A DNA stretch of 12,555 nucleotides from JBDRGC01 sp043818215 (lineage in GTDB: Bacteria > Chloroflexota > Anaerolineae > Anaerolineales > UBA11858). The position numbers and the translations under genes were made by a program. Shown here piece by piece: positions 1 to 4,432 of this stretch. The stretch is from positions 1-12,555 of the forward strand of contig JBDRGC010000170.1 in assembly GCA_043818215.1 (NCBI GenBank), in the 5' to 3' direction. The notes beneath the pieces are model-generated. The model saw nothing but the letters and a program-made list of their open reading frames with translations. It did no database searches and was not told the DNA's origin. How positions within the stretch are numbered: the stretch's first letter is position 1; each line of letters begins with the position of its first letter.

Positions 1-1
1 C

Positions 2-784
2 GAGGCAGGGCGGCAGATTTACGATTTCTTCTGGAACGAGTTCGCCGATTGGTACGTGGAAATTGCTAAATTGCAGATAGCAAGCGGCGGTGAAAGAGCC
101 TTCGTCACCACCCGCACCCTGGTGAAGGTGCTCGATCTCAGCCTGCGCCTGCTGCACCCCTTCATCCCCTTCGTGACCGAGGAGCTTTGGCAGCATCTGC
201 GTCACTCCACACTCAACTCTCCACTCTCCGGGTTAACTTCTGATTGGCCCGATGCCCTGATCATCGCTCCCTACCCTGAACCACGCCAGGAACAAGACTG
301 GGAAGCCGAAAAGACAGCCAACTTCGAGTCAATTAAAGAAATCGTGCGCTCGATCCGCAACCTGCGCGCCGAGAAGAACGTCAAGCCCGGCACGCGCATC
401 CCGGCCATCTTCGCAGCCGGCGAGATGACATCGCTCATCGAATCACAGGCTGCAACCATCGCATCGCTTGCCAAATTGGACGAATCTCAAATCTCCATTC
501 TCCAATCTCTCGATGAAAAACCCGAAGGCCATGTAGCTCTGGTCGTCGGCCCGGTGGAAATTTACCTGCCTCTGTCCAAGTTAGTGGACGCGGCCGAAGA
601 GCGCGCCCGCCTGGAGAAAGAGTTGGTCGAGGCCGATGGTCAAATCCAGCGATTGGAGAAACTGCTCGCCAGCCCTTTCGCCGAGAAAGCGCCGCCTACC
701 GTGGCGGATAAAGAGCGCGACAGGCTGGCTGGATTTAAGGAAACTGCGCAGAAGTTGAAGGGACAGATGGAGGGGATGACTTGA
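2..784 (+). CDS. valS: Valine--tRNA ligase, C-terminal part (5' end outside window)
   Basis: The frame is open from base 2, so this is the last 260 residues of a longer protein; the GTG at 56 is an internal valine. ValS charges tRNA-Val with valine in the cytoplasm. Visible here are the end of the anticodon-binding helical domain (IYDFFWNEFADWYVE, then LHPFIPFVTEELWQ) and, in the last 70 residues, the C-terminal tRNA-binding coiled-coil arm rich in Glu, Lys and Arg, starting at LPLSKLVDAAEERARLEKEL. This arrangement is typical of bacterial ValS. The catalytic core is outside the window. Between LWQHL and APYPEP lies a longer loop than I expect for the family, encoded by a low-complexity CTCC-rich tract (203-230). 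Degenerate copies of the 3' end of such a gene recur downstream. Identification is firm; the family role is established knowledge. Confidence 0.97.
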   Translation, partial: EAGRQIYDFFWNEFADWYVEIAKLQIASGGERAFVTTRTLVKVLDLSLRLLHPFIPFVTEELWQHLRHSTLNSPLSGLTSDWPDALIIAPYPEPRQEQDWEAEKTANFESIKEIVRSIRNLRAEKNVKPGTRIPAIFAAGEMTSLIESQAATIASLAKLDESQISILQSLDEKPEGHVALVVGPVEIYLPLSKLVDAAEERARLEKELVEADGQIQRLEKLLASPFAEKAPPTVADKERDRLAGFKETAQKLKGQMEGMT

Positions 785-790
785 TCTCTC

Positions 791-811
791 ACCGCAAAGA
801 AGTTGAGAACG
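791..811 (+). pseudogene. Short scrap resembling a valS 3' end
   Basis: Seven bases after the valS stop codon, 791-811 resembles the segment encoding ETAEKLRK in the downstream valS relic at 2621-2749. AGAAGTTGAGAA (798-809) is identical to 2715-2726, and about 18 of 21 bases match over the segment. It may be the displaced original end of valS, left behind when a new end was acquired. It is so short that chance resemblance cannot be excluded. Confidence 0.4.
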
Positions 812-864
812 AGGAACAATGATCACATGCAGACCCTCGTTTAATTCAAATGGCGGTCTCTCTC

Positions 865-878
865 TTTCATGCTACAAT
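865..878 (+). promoter_or_regulatory. Extended -10 promoter for the tumAE pair
   Basis: TTTCATGCTACAAT ends in an extended -10 (TG-N-TACAAT, 870-878). No good -35 is visible; TGGCGG at 851-856 is a weak match at 16-bp spacing. The 14-mer is identical at 13 positions to TTTCATGCTAAAAT at 2781-2794, which stands in the same relation to the next toxin-antitoxin pair. Without the inserted element at 897-1153, the start codon at 1179 would lie only about 35 nt downstream, a normal leader length. Confidence 0.5.
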
Positions 879-887
879 ACCAGGAGA

Positions 888-896
888 ATAACTACT
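888..896. repeat. Left 9-bp target-site duplication of the MITE-like element
   Basis: ATAACTACT, identical to 1154-1162. Removing the element and one copy rebuilds a continuous short leader that runs from the promoter to the gene at 1179. Confidence 0.8.
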
Positions 897-1153
897 GGGT
901 GTGTTTCATTTGATATGAAAGCGCTGATTGAGTGGGCGATATGTTTTTCATCGCCCGTACACCTGCACCGAACGCAGGTACGGTGTCGAAATCAAGCGAT
1001 ATTACTTGATCAAAGCGACATTTCTGGGTTTCGACACCTGCACTTGCCGTGTGGCGCAAGTGTACGCCGGAAAAGCATCGGCTACCCTTCGACAAGCTCA
1101 GGACAACGCTCAACCGGCGAAATGTCATACTCCAAATCATTTGAAACACACTC
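897..1153. mobile_element. MITE-like non-autonomous element, 257 bp, flanked by 9-bp target duplication
   Basis: The stretch is bounded by perfect direct repeats ATAACTACT (888-896 and 1154-1162). Its ends are inverted repeats: GGGTGTGTTTCA at the left and, on the reverse strand, GAGTGTGTTTCA at the right, extending to about 17 of 21 matching positions (897-917 against 1133-1153). The interior is one large imperfect palindrome (for example GGTGTCGAAA against TTTCGACACC) with smaller perfect hairpins: GGGCGAT/ATCGCCC at 934-940/950-956 and CACTTGC/GCAAGTG at 1041-1047/1056-1062. No convincing gene lies inside; the open frames there are by-products of the palindrome. This fits a miniature inverted-repeat element moved by a transposase elsewhere in the genome. 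It separates a promoter from the tumAE genes, so their mRNA would carry a long folded leader. The insertion is well supported; the transposase family is unknown. Confidence 0.85.
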
Positions 1154-1162
1154 ATAACTACT
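1154..1162. repeat. Right 9-bp target-site duplication of the MITE-like element
   Basis: ATAACTACT, identical to 888-896, immediately outside the right inverted repeat. Confidence 0.8.
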
Positions 1163-1178
1163 AGAAAGTGAGGTCTTT

Positions 1179-1475
1179 ATGAGTGTACAAATGGTAATCG
1201 AGTTATCCAACCGGAATGGTGCGCAGACAGTACTAGATGCTGTCGAAACCTATAAAGCGTGTCTCAAAGCCAGCATCCAGCGCACGCGGCGCAAGCTGTC
1301 CGATCTCGAACATCGCTACAACGTCACCACGGAACATTTCCTGGCTGATATGGCTGCTGAAGACCTGGAAGGCGGCGATCTCGAATATGTAGAATGGGCT
1401 GGAGAAGATAAACTTCTCGTCGGGCTGGAGGCTGAATTGCGGGAGTTGGAAAATGCCCATTTCCAACTTTCCTGA
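1179..1475 (+). CDS. Putative TumA-type antitoxin, partner of TumE-like toxin
   Basis: A 98-residue, soluble, mainly helical protein. After a short N-terminal strand come a helix with regularly spaced basic residues (RTRRKLSDLEHRYNVTTEHF, about residues 35-54), an acidic turn (EDLEGGDLEYVEWAGED) and a final Leu/Glu-rich helix (LLVGLEAELRELENAHF), a pattern suited to a coiled coil. Small proteins of this form (basic helix, T/S-x-E-x-F, then D-L-E/D-Y/F-x-E-W-A-G) commonly stand just before TumE-family (DUF6516) toxin genes; that is recalled family knowledge. The downstream gene overlaps it by 23 nt, so the two are probably translationally coupled. ATG at 1179 follows a moderate ribosome site (GTGAGG). 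By analogy it would neutralise the neighbouring toxin; no DNA-binding domain is recognisable. Its promoter appears displaced by the inserted element upstream. Confidence 0.7.
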   Translation: MSVQMVIELSNRNGAQTVLDAVETYKACLKASIQRTRRKLSDLEHRYNVTTEHFLADMAAEDLEGGDLEYVEWAGEDKLLVGLEAELRELENAHFQLS

Positions 1476-1830
1476 ATATGCTCGATTTATTTCATACGTC
1501 ATAAACACTCTGCTTTCAACTGGACTGGGGCGGATCGAAAACCTGAGTATTGACAAACGCTCGCAGCTTCGCGGCTTCATCAGTGGAATAGTGGTCTTCA
1601 ACGATGAGTCCGAATTGCATTTCCGCGAGTTCATTGATCACAGGCTGAGAGAACCCAGGATAATGTACGCCTACCATTACCAAGACCACAACAAGAAACT
1701 TATCTTCCGCTACGATAATGCTGCTCATCACCCTCATCTACAACAGATAGAACATAAACACACGCCTGATGGAATCCATTCAGCTCCACCGCCAACATTA
1801 GAGCAAATCATAGATGAGATCATCGGGTGA
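1453..1830 (+). CDS. TumE-family (DUF6516) toxin of a type II-like toxin-antitoxin pair
   Basis: 125 residues. The core carries the signature I associate with TumE/DUF6516 proteins: a strand with ELHFREFID, then MYAYHYQDHNKKLIFRYDNAAHHP, then HKHTPDG and a C-terminal PTLEQIIDEI helix. The invariant-looking His, Tyr and Asp residues of the YHYQD...FRYDN...H...HKHTPDG block are present and the length is normal, so the gene looks intact. The mode of toxicity of this family is not known to me. ATG at 1453 lies inside the antitoxin gene; GGGAG at 1441-1445 gives a 7-nt spaced ribosome site, which supports this start and coupled translation. A degenerate valS 3' end begins right after the stop codon. 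Confidence 0.75.
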   Translation: MPISNFPEYARFISYVINTLLSTGLGRIENLSIDKRSQLRGFISGIVVFNDESELHFREFIDHRLREPRIMYAYHYQDHNKKLIFRYDNAAHHPHLQQIEHKHTPDGIHSAPPPTLEQIIDEIIG

Positions 1831-1833
1831 AAC

Positions 1834-1905
1834 CTGATCCGCCCAACATCGCCCAGGCAGAGTGGCAAGGAAAAGCTGGCCTGGTTTGAAGAGACGGCTT
1901 AAAAG
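1834..1905 (+). pseudogene. Degenerate valS 3'-end relic (between tumE and membrane protein gene)
   Basis: In frame with 1831, 1858-1905 aligns codon for codon and without gaps to the valS end at 2621-2749. It reads Q-SGKE-KLAWFEETA followed by TAA, against QKERDKLVGFMETAEK. The best part (1873-1905) matches the relic DNA at about 23 of 33 positions by hand count. CPTS-like codons before it recall PPTV. It starts just after the tumE stop and overlaps, in another frame, the first codons of the longest reading frame of the next gene, so those codons are unlikely to be protein-coding. It is much more decayed than the other two relics. Confidence 0.5.
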
Positions 1906-2590
1906 CCGATTTGCAAAAACGCGGGGCATCCCCACTCAACAGTTGCCCCGACTCACCTGGCTGAACAGGATACACACAATAGAATTCATCAACTGCCCCT
2001 GGTGCGGACAACGCAACCTGGAAAACCAGCTCGAGTGCCGCAAATGCGGCGGGCCGCTCCCCCCACCAGTTGGGGACGATCCCGGCCCCGCGCCGCCGCT
2101 GCCGCCCCGGACGCTCCCCAAAGGCTACAAAAGCCGGATGATGCTCAAAAACACCCCCCTCAACATCATCGGAGGCATCTTCGCCCTGGTGGGGCTGCCA
2201 ATCGCCTGCATCTTCCCTCTCGTCGGGTTTGCTAGCGGGTTGTGGATGCTCCTGATTATCGGCGGAGGGGTGGGGGCGCTCTTCACCTTTCTGGGCGGCG
2301 GAATGCTATATATGGGCATCAAAAACGGCTTTAGCAAAATCCACCCTTATGAACATGGGAAAGCCACCGTGGGCGAAGTCACCGAGATTTACCGGGATAC
2401 CTCCGTCGAGGTCAATGGGCGCAACCCCTGGGCTGTGCTCTATCAATTCGAGGCGGGCGGTATCGCTAACGAGGGCAAGGTGACCACCTGGAAATACGCA
2501 CCCAAGATTCAGGCTGTGGGCAATTGCGTTTACATCCTCTACATACCGGATGATCCAGATCAAAGCGTGATTTATCCTCCGGTCGGCTGA
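1862..2590 (+). CDS. Zinc-ribbon membrane protein with DUF3592-like C-terminal domain
   Basis: The frame is open from a GTG at 1862 (242 residues), but the recognisable protein begins at about base 1979. It opens with a zinc ribbon (C45-PW-C48 and C59-RK-C62), then a Pro-rich linker (66-86), two hydrophobic membrane segments (about 100-122 and 125-152), and a soluble beta-rich domain (about 160-242) with GKATVGEVTEIY, a GR.PW.V.YQFEAGG strand and YIPDDPDQSVIYPP. That last pattern resembles DUF3592-type domains. The first roughly 35 residues are basic, lack similarity to anything I know, and overlap a valS relic. No ATG with a ribosome site exists near the zinc ribbon: TTG at 1943 is the only in-frame alternative, and ATA at 1979 could be a mutated ATG. 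The gene may therefore be poorly expressed or decaying. It lies between two valS relics, like a separate cassette. Function unknown; a membrane-bound sensor or effector is possible but unproven. Confidence 0.65.
   Translation: MARKSWPGLKRRLKSRFAKTRGIPTQQLPRLTWLNRIHTIEFINCPWCGQRNLENQLECRKCGGPLPPPVGDDPGPAPPLPPRTLPKGYKSRMMLKNTPLNIIGGIFALVGLPIACIFPLVGFASGLWMLLIIGGGVGALFTFLGGGMLYMGIKNGFSKIHPYEHGKATVGEVTEIYRDTSVEVNGRNPWAVLYQFEAGGIANEGKVTTWKYAPKIQAVGNCVYILYIPDDPDQSVIYPPVG
1922..1950. repeat. Inverted repeat (7-bp stem)
   Basis: CGGGGCA (1922-1928) and TGCCCCG (1944-1950) are perfectly complementary across a 15-nt loop. There is no T-tract after it, so it is not a standard terminator. It lies between the valS relic and the recognisable start of the membrane protein. 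Confidence 0.4.
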
Positions 2591-2620
2591 ACGCTCCTTC
2601 ACTGGTCGCCCCCACCCCCA

Positions 2621-2749
2621 AAAGCCCTGTTCGCCAGCCCCTGCGCCGAGAAAACCCCGCCCCCCGTGGTGCAGAAGGAACGCGACAAACTGGTCGGGTT
2701 TATGGAAACGGCGGAGAAGTTGAGAAAGCAGTTGGACGGTCTGGAATAA
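2621..2749 (+). pseudogene. valS 3'-end relic, copy 2
   Basis: An uninterrupted frame ending in TAA at 2747-2749 encodes LFASPCAEKTPPPVVQ, then KERDKLVGFMETAEKLRKQL, then DGLE. This is the terminal coiled-coil tail of a valyl-tRNA synthetase, with no start and no rest of the gene. By hand alignment it is about 78% identical to the resident valS over 94 bases, but about 95% identical over 74 bases to the third copy at 3618-3718. The relics therefore share an origin other than the resident valS. It lies just before a promoter and the UPF0175/DUF3368 pair. Confidence 0.88.
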
Positions 2750-2780
2750 GCTATTGAGCAGCACTACGCGATTCGCGGCG

Positions 2781-2794
2781 TTTCATGCTAAAAT
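2781..2794 (+). promoter_or_regulatory. Extended -10 promoter for the UPF0175/DUF3368 pair
   Basis: TTTCATGCTAAAAT contains an extended -10 (TG-N-TAAAAT, 2786-2794) and matches 13 of 14 bases of the promoter at 865-878. There is no clear -35 at proper spacing. It lies 32 nt after the end of a valS relic and about 65 nt before the antitoxin start. Confidence 0.5.
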
Positions 2795-2858
2795 TAACCA
2801 GGTTTGAGAAATCAAGGAGCCAATATAACCAGCAACGGATGGACAGATGGAGGCCAGT

Positions 2859-3122
2859 ATGAGCATGGTCACATTGGAGTTAGAACGAGATGTTTGGGAC
2901 TTGGTGCGCCCTATCTACCAACAGCCCAGTGAGACATTGAAAGAAATCGTTGTCTTGGAACTGTACCGGCGGCGGGAAATATCCAGCGGCAAAGCAGCAG
3001 AATTGCTAGGTATGGAACGTTTCGAGTTTACGCGTTATGCCTCACGTCTGGGGATTCCTTTCTTTGATATGTGCGAAGAGGAATTCGTGGACGAAGCGCA
3101 TAGAGCAATCGAAATGCAATGA
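2859..3122 (+). CDS. UPF0175 family antitoxin
   Basis: 87 residues from the ATG at 2859, which has a strong ribosome site (GGAGG, 2849-2853, 5-nt spacing); an in-frame ATG at 2847 has none. The protein has the UPF0175 layout: an N-terminal strand (MVTLELERDVW), a helix (PSETLKEIVVLELYRRREIS), then a helix-turn-helix-like SSGKAAELLGMERFEFTRYASRLGIPFFD and an acidic tail. SGKAAELLGMxRxEF is the family signature and probably binds DNA. UPF0175 proteins are known partners of DUF3368 PIN-like toxins, and such a gene follows with an ATGA overlap (3119-3122). The expected role is toxin neutralisation and self-repression of the operon. The length is normal and the gene looks intact. Confidence 0.85.
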   Translation: MSMVTLELERDVWDLVRPIYQQPSETLKEIVVLELYRRREISSGKAAELLGMERFEFTRYASRLGIPFFDMCEEEFVDEAHRAIEMQ

Positions 3123-3586
3123 AAGCTGCTATCGTTGTTGCGAACTCCAGTCCCTTCATTACGCTGGAGCGAATTGGGCGTCAGGAGTTGTTGCCATCTT
3201 TGTTTGGTCATTTGTGGATTCCGCCAGCTGTACGCCATGAAGTGTTCGGTGACAAACCTCTGCCAGGATGGGTAAAAGAGAGGCGGCTTCAGCAACCATT
3301 GGCATCTCAGATAGCTTCGGTTCGGCTGGGTGCCGGGGAACGTGAGGCCATCGCCTTGGCCCTCGAATTGGGAGCTACTGAGTTGATTTTAGACGACCTG
3401 CCTGCCCGCAGACTGGCCAGATCGCTAAAGGTACCGGTTATCGGCACATTAGGGCTTCTTCTACGGGCCAAACAGCGAGAACTCATTCCAGCGGTTCAGC
3501 CTCTTATGAGAGAGCTGCAAGATCACGATTTTCGTATTTCGAATAAACTCGTCGCAAACATACTGATTACTGCCAGAGAAAAATAA
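3119..3586 (+). CDS. DUF3368 family PIN-like toxin
   Basis: 155 residues. The sequence follows the DUF3368 pattern throughout: VVANSSPFITLERIG at the start, LFGHLWIPPAVRHEVF, LGAGEREAIALALELGATELILDDLPARRLARSLKVPVIGTLGLLLRAK, and a final helical part ending in FRISNKLVANIL. PIN-like domains cleave RNA with a cluster of acidic residues; here the Glu in GAGEREA and the Asp pair in LILDD are present, while the first acidic position is Asn (VVANSSP), a variant I believe occurs in this family. Its ATG overlaps the antitoxin stop (ATGA), implying translational coupling. The gene appears full length. Neighbouring valS relics on both sides suggest it came as a cassette together with its antitoxin. 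Confidence 0.87.
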   Translation: MKAAIVVANSSPFITLERIGRQELLPSLFGHLWIPPAVRHEVFGDKPLPGWVKERRLQQPLASQIASVRLGAGEREAIALALELGATELILDDLPARRLARSLKVPVIGTLGLLLRAKQRELIPAVQPLMRELQDHDFRISNKLVANILITAREK

Positions 3587-3617
3587 TCCTATTGTGAACC
3601 AGGCCAAAAGTAAACCA

Positions 3618-3718
3618 AGAAAACCCCGCCTACCGTGGTGCAGAAGGAATGCGACAAACTGGTCGGGATTATGGAAACGGCGGAGAAGTTGAAGGGAAAA
3701 TTGGATGAGTTGGGGTAG
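3618..3718 (+). pseudogene. valS 3'-end relic, copy 3
   Basis: The frame ending in TAG at 3716-3718 encodes KTPPTVVQKECDKLVG, then IMETAEKLKGKLDELG, again a ValS tail only. The left edge is cut inside the AEK codons, and an in-frame TAA (3611-3613) precedes it. It is about 95% identical over 74 bases to the relic at 2621-2749 and about 77% to the resident valS. It follows the DUF3368 gene by about 30 nt. Confidence 0.88.
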
Positions 3719-3739
3719 AACCATGTGCGGAGTGCTTTG

Positions 3740-3760
3740 AAAGTGCGGCGCACCTTTTTT
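3740..3760 (+). terminator. Likely weak rho-independent terminator
   Basis: GTGC (3743-3746), loop GGC, GCAC (3750-3753), flanked by AAA and CTTTTTT: a short G/C stem with a bulged C and an A/T base, then six T residues (3755-3760). It would end transcription from the UPF0175/DUF3368 operon. The stem is short, so efficiency may be low. Confidence 0.45.
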
Positions 3761-3788
3761 GCAACGTGGTTGCCCTTCGTGTTACACT
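3759..3788 (+). promoter_or_regulatory. Promoter for the hicBA pair
   Basis: TTGCAA (3759-3764) and TACACT (3783-3788) are separated by 18 bp, and the -10 is extended (TG at 3780-3781). This is the best sigma-70-type promoter in the window, about 17 nt before the ribosome site of the next gene. Confidence 0.6.
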
Positions 3789-3811
3789 ACCCAAAAAGCG
3801 AGGAGTTCACT

Positions 3812-4057
3812 ATGTTATCAACTTACATACGAACAGCCATGCGCCGGGCAAAGTACGAAATCCTGCCCGATGATGGCACTTTCTACGGGGAAATACCGGG
3901 TTTTCAGGGCGTGTGGGCCAATGCCGAAACGCTGGAAGAATGCCGCGAAGAATTACAAGAGGTGTTAGAGGGATGGATTGTCTTGGGTTTACAGTTGGGA
4001 CATCTGTTGCCGGTTATTGATGACATTAATTTGGTCACCGAGCTGGAACCAGCCTGA
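3812..4057 (+). CDS. hicB: HicB family antitoxin
   Basis: 81 residues from the ATG at 3812, chosen because AGGAG (3801-3805) lies 6 nt upstream; the frame is open further left but that part overlaps the promoter. The sequence has the HicB partial RNase H-like fold pattern: KYEILPDDGTFYGEIPGFQGVWANAETLEECREELQEVLEGWIVLGLQLG, where FYGEIPGFQGVWA corresponds to the usual P-x-F/L-P-G strand and ETLEECREEL to the following helix. It lacks the C-terminal DNA-binding domain of longer HicB proteins, so it is a short form. HicB blocks the HicA mRNA interferase. The partner hicA follows with an overlapping stop/start (TGATG) but is frameshifted, so this antitoxin may now be an orphan. Confidence 0.85.
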   Translation: MLSTYIRTAMRRAKYEILPDDGTFYGEIPGFQGVWANAETLEECREELQEVLEGWIVLGLQLGHLLPVIDDINLVTELEPA

Positions 4058-4277
4058 TGCCACCCTTTGGCACTATCAAACGGAGAAACCTGATTCGCCA
4101 TCTCAGAAAGCTGGGATTTGAAGGCCTATTTGTGGCGGCAAACACCAATACTTGGTCAAAGGGAAAATCAAACTGGCGATTCCCAACCCTCATCAAGGCG
4201 ATATAGGGAAGGAACTCCTGGCTAGACTACTGCGTCAGGCTGAAATTGATCGAGAGGAGTGGGAAAGGCTGCGATAA
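4057..4277 (+). pseudogene. hicA: hicA toxin gene with a single-base frameshift
   Basis: From the ATG at 4057 the frame reads MPPFGTIKRRNLIRHLRK, then LGFEGLFV, and from 4134 it continues in the -1 frame as GGKHQYLVKGKIKLAIP, then NPHQGDIGKELLARLLRQ, then AEIDREEWERLR to TAA at 4275-4277. Joined, these give a complete HicA-type toxin of about 72 residues with the conserved active-site His (GGKHQ) and the typical IPNPHQGDIGK.LLARILRQA block. One base appears missing near 4131-4134; without correction translation ends at the TAG at 4204. No slippery sequence is visible, so I favour an inactivating mutation over programmed frameshifting; an assembly error is possible. HicA would be an mRNA-cleaving toxin if restored. 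Confidence 0.85.
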
Positions 4278-4306
4278 ACTACACCTATAGCGCATATCTC
4301 TTGCCA

Positions 4307-4368
4307 AAGTGGTACGTTCCACTTATCGAAGTGGTACGCACCACTTGTGAAAGTAGTACGCATCACTT
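4307..4368. repeat. Three 18-bp palindromes at exact 22-bp spacing
   Basis: AAGTGG-TACGTT-CCACTT (4307-4324), AAGTGG-TACGCA-CCACTT (4329-4346) and AAGTAG-TACGCA-TCACTT (4351-4368), separated by 4-nt linkers ATCG and GTGA. Each begins exactly 22 bp after the last, about two helical turns, so bound proteins would sit on the same DNA face. They lie between the converging hicA remnant and the nitroreductase gene. They could be operators, iterons or hairpins of an mRNA tail. The units are too short and the linkers too small for CRISPR. Confidence 0.75.
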
Positions 4369-4380
4369 GCGCGTCAGATA

Positions 4381-4423
4381 CGTACCAACAGCCATGCGCC
4401 GGGCAAAGGGGGAAATACCGGTG
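4381..4423 (+). pseudogene. Truncated duplicate of the hicB 5' region with a 33-bp internal deletion
   Basis: The 22 bases 4387-4408 are identical to hicB 3832-3853, and 4409-4421 is identical to 3887-3899; the 33 bases 3854-3886 are missing. The copy ends about 10 bp from the nitroreductase stop codon. It is the remnant of a second hicB-like gene, or of a duplication of this one. Confidence 0.8.
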
Positions 4424-4432
4424 TAAGTATAT

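Noticed and set aside
819..1157. Open frames inside the MITE-like element (both strands)
   Set aside because: They arise from the palindromic repeat; no recognisable protein and no ribosome site.
1827..1889. Small GTG-started frame (KPDPPNIAQAEWQGKAGLV) after tumE
   Set aside because: Only 20 codons, without ribosome site; it lies over the degenerate valS end.
2306..2764. Minus-strand frame of 152 codons, similar to minus-strand frames at 581-826 and 3461-3724
   Set aside because: The three share a sequence only because they lie opposite the repeated valS ends; they have no codon logic or ribosome site of their own.
4057..4277. Programmed ribosomal frameshift in hicA
   Set aside because: No slippery heptamer or downstream structure at the shift; hicA is not known to need frameshifting.
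4307..4368. CRISPR array
   Set aside because: Repeats are palindromic 18-mers with 4-nt linkers; there are no spacers of 30 nt and no cas genes.
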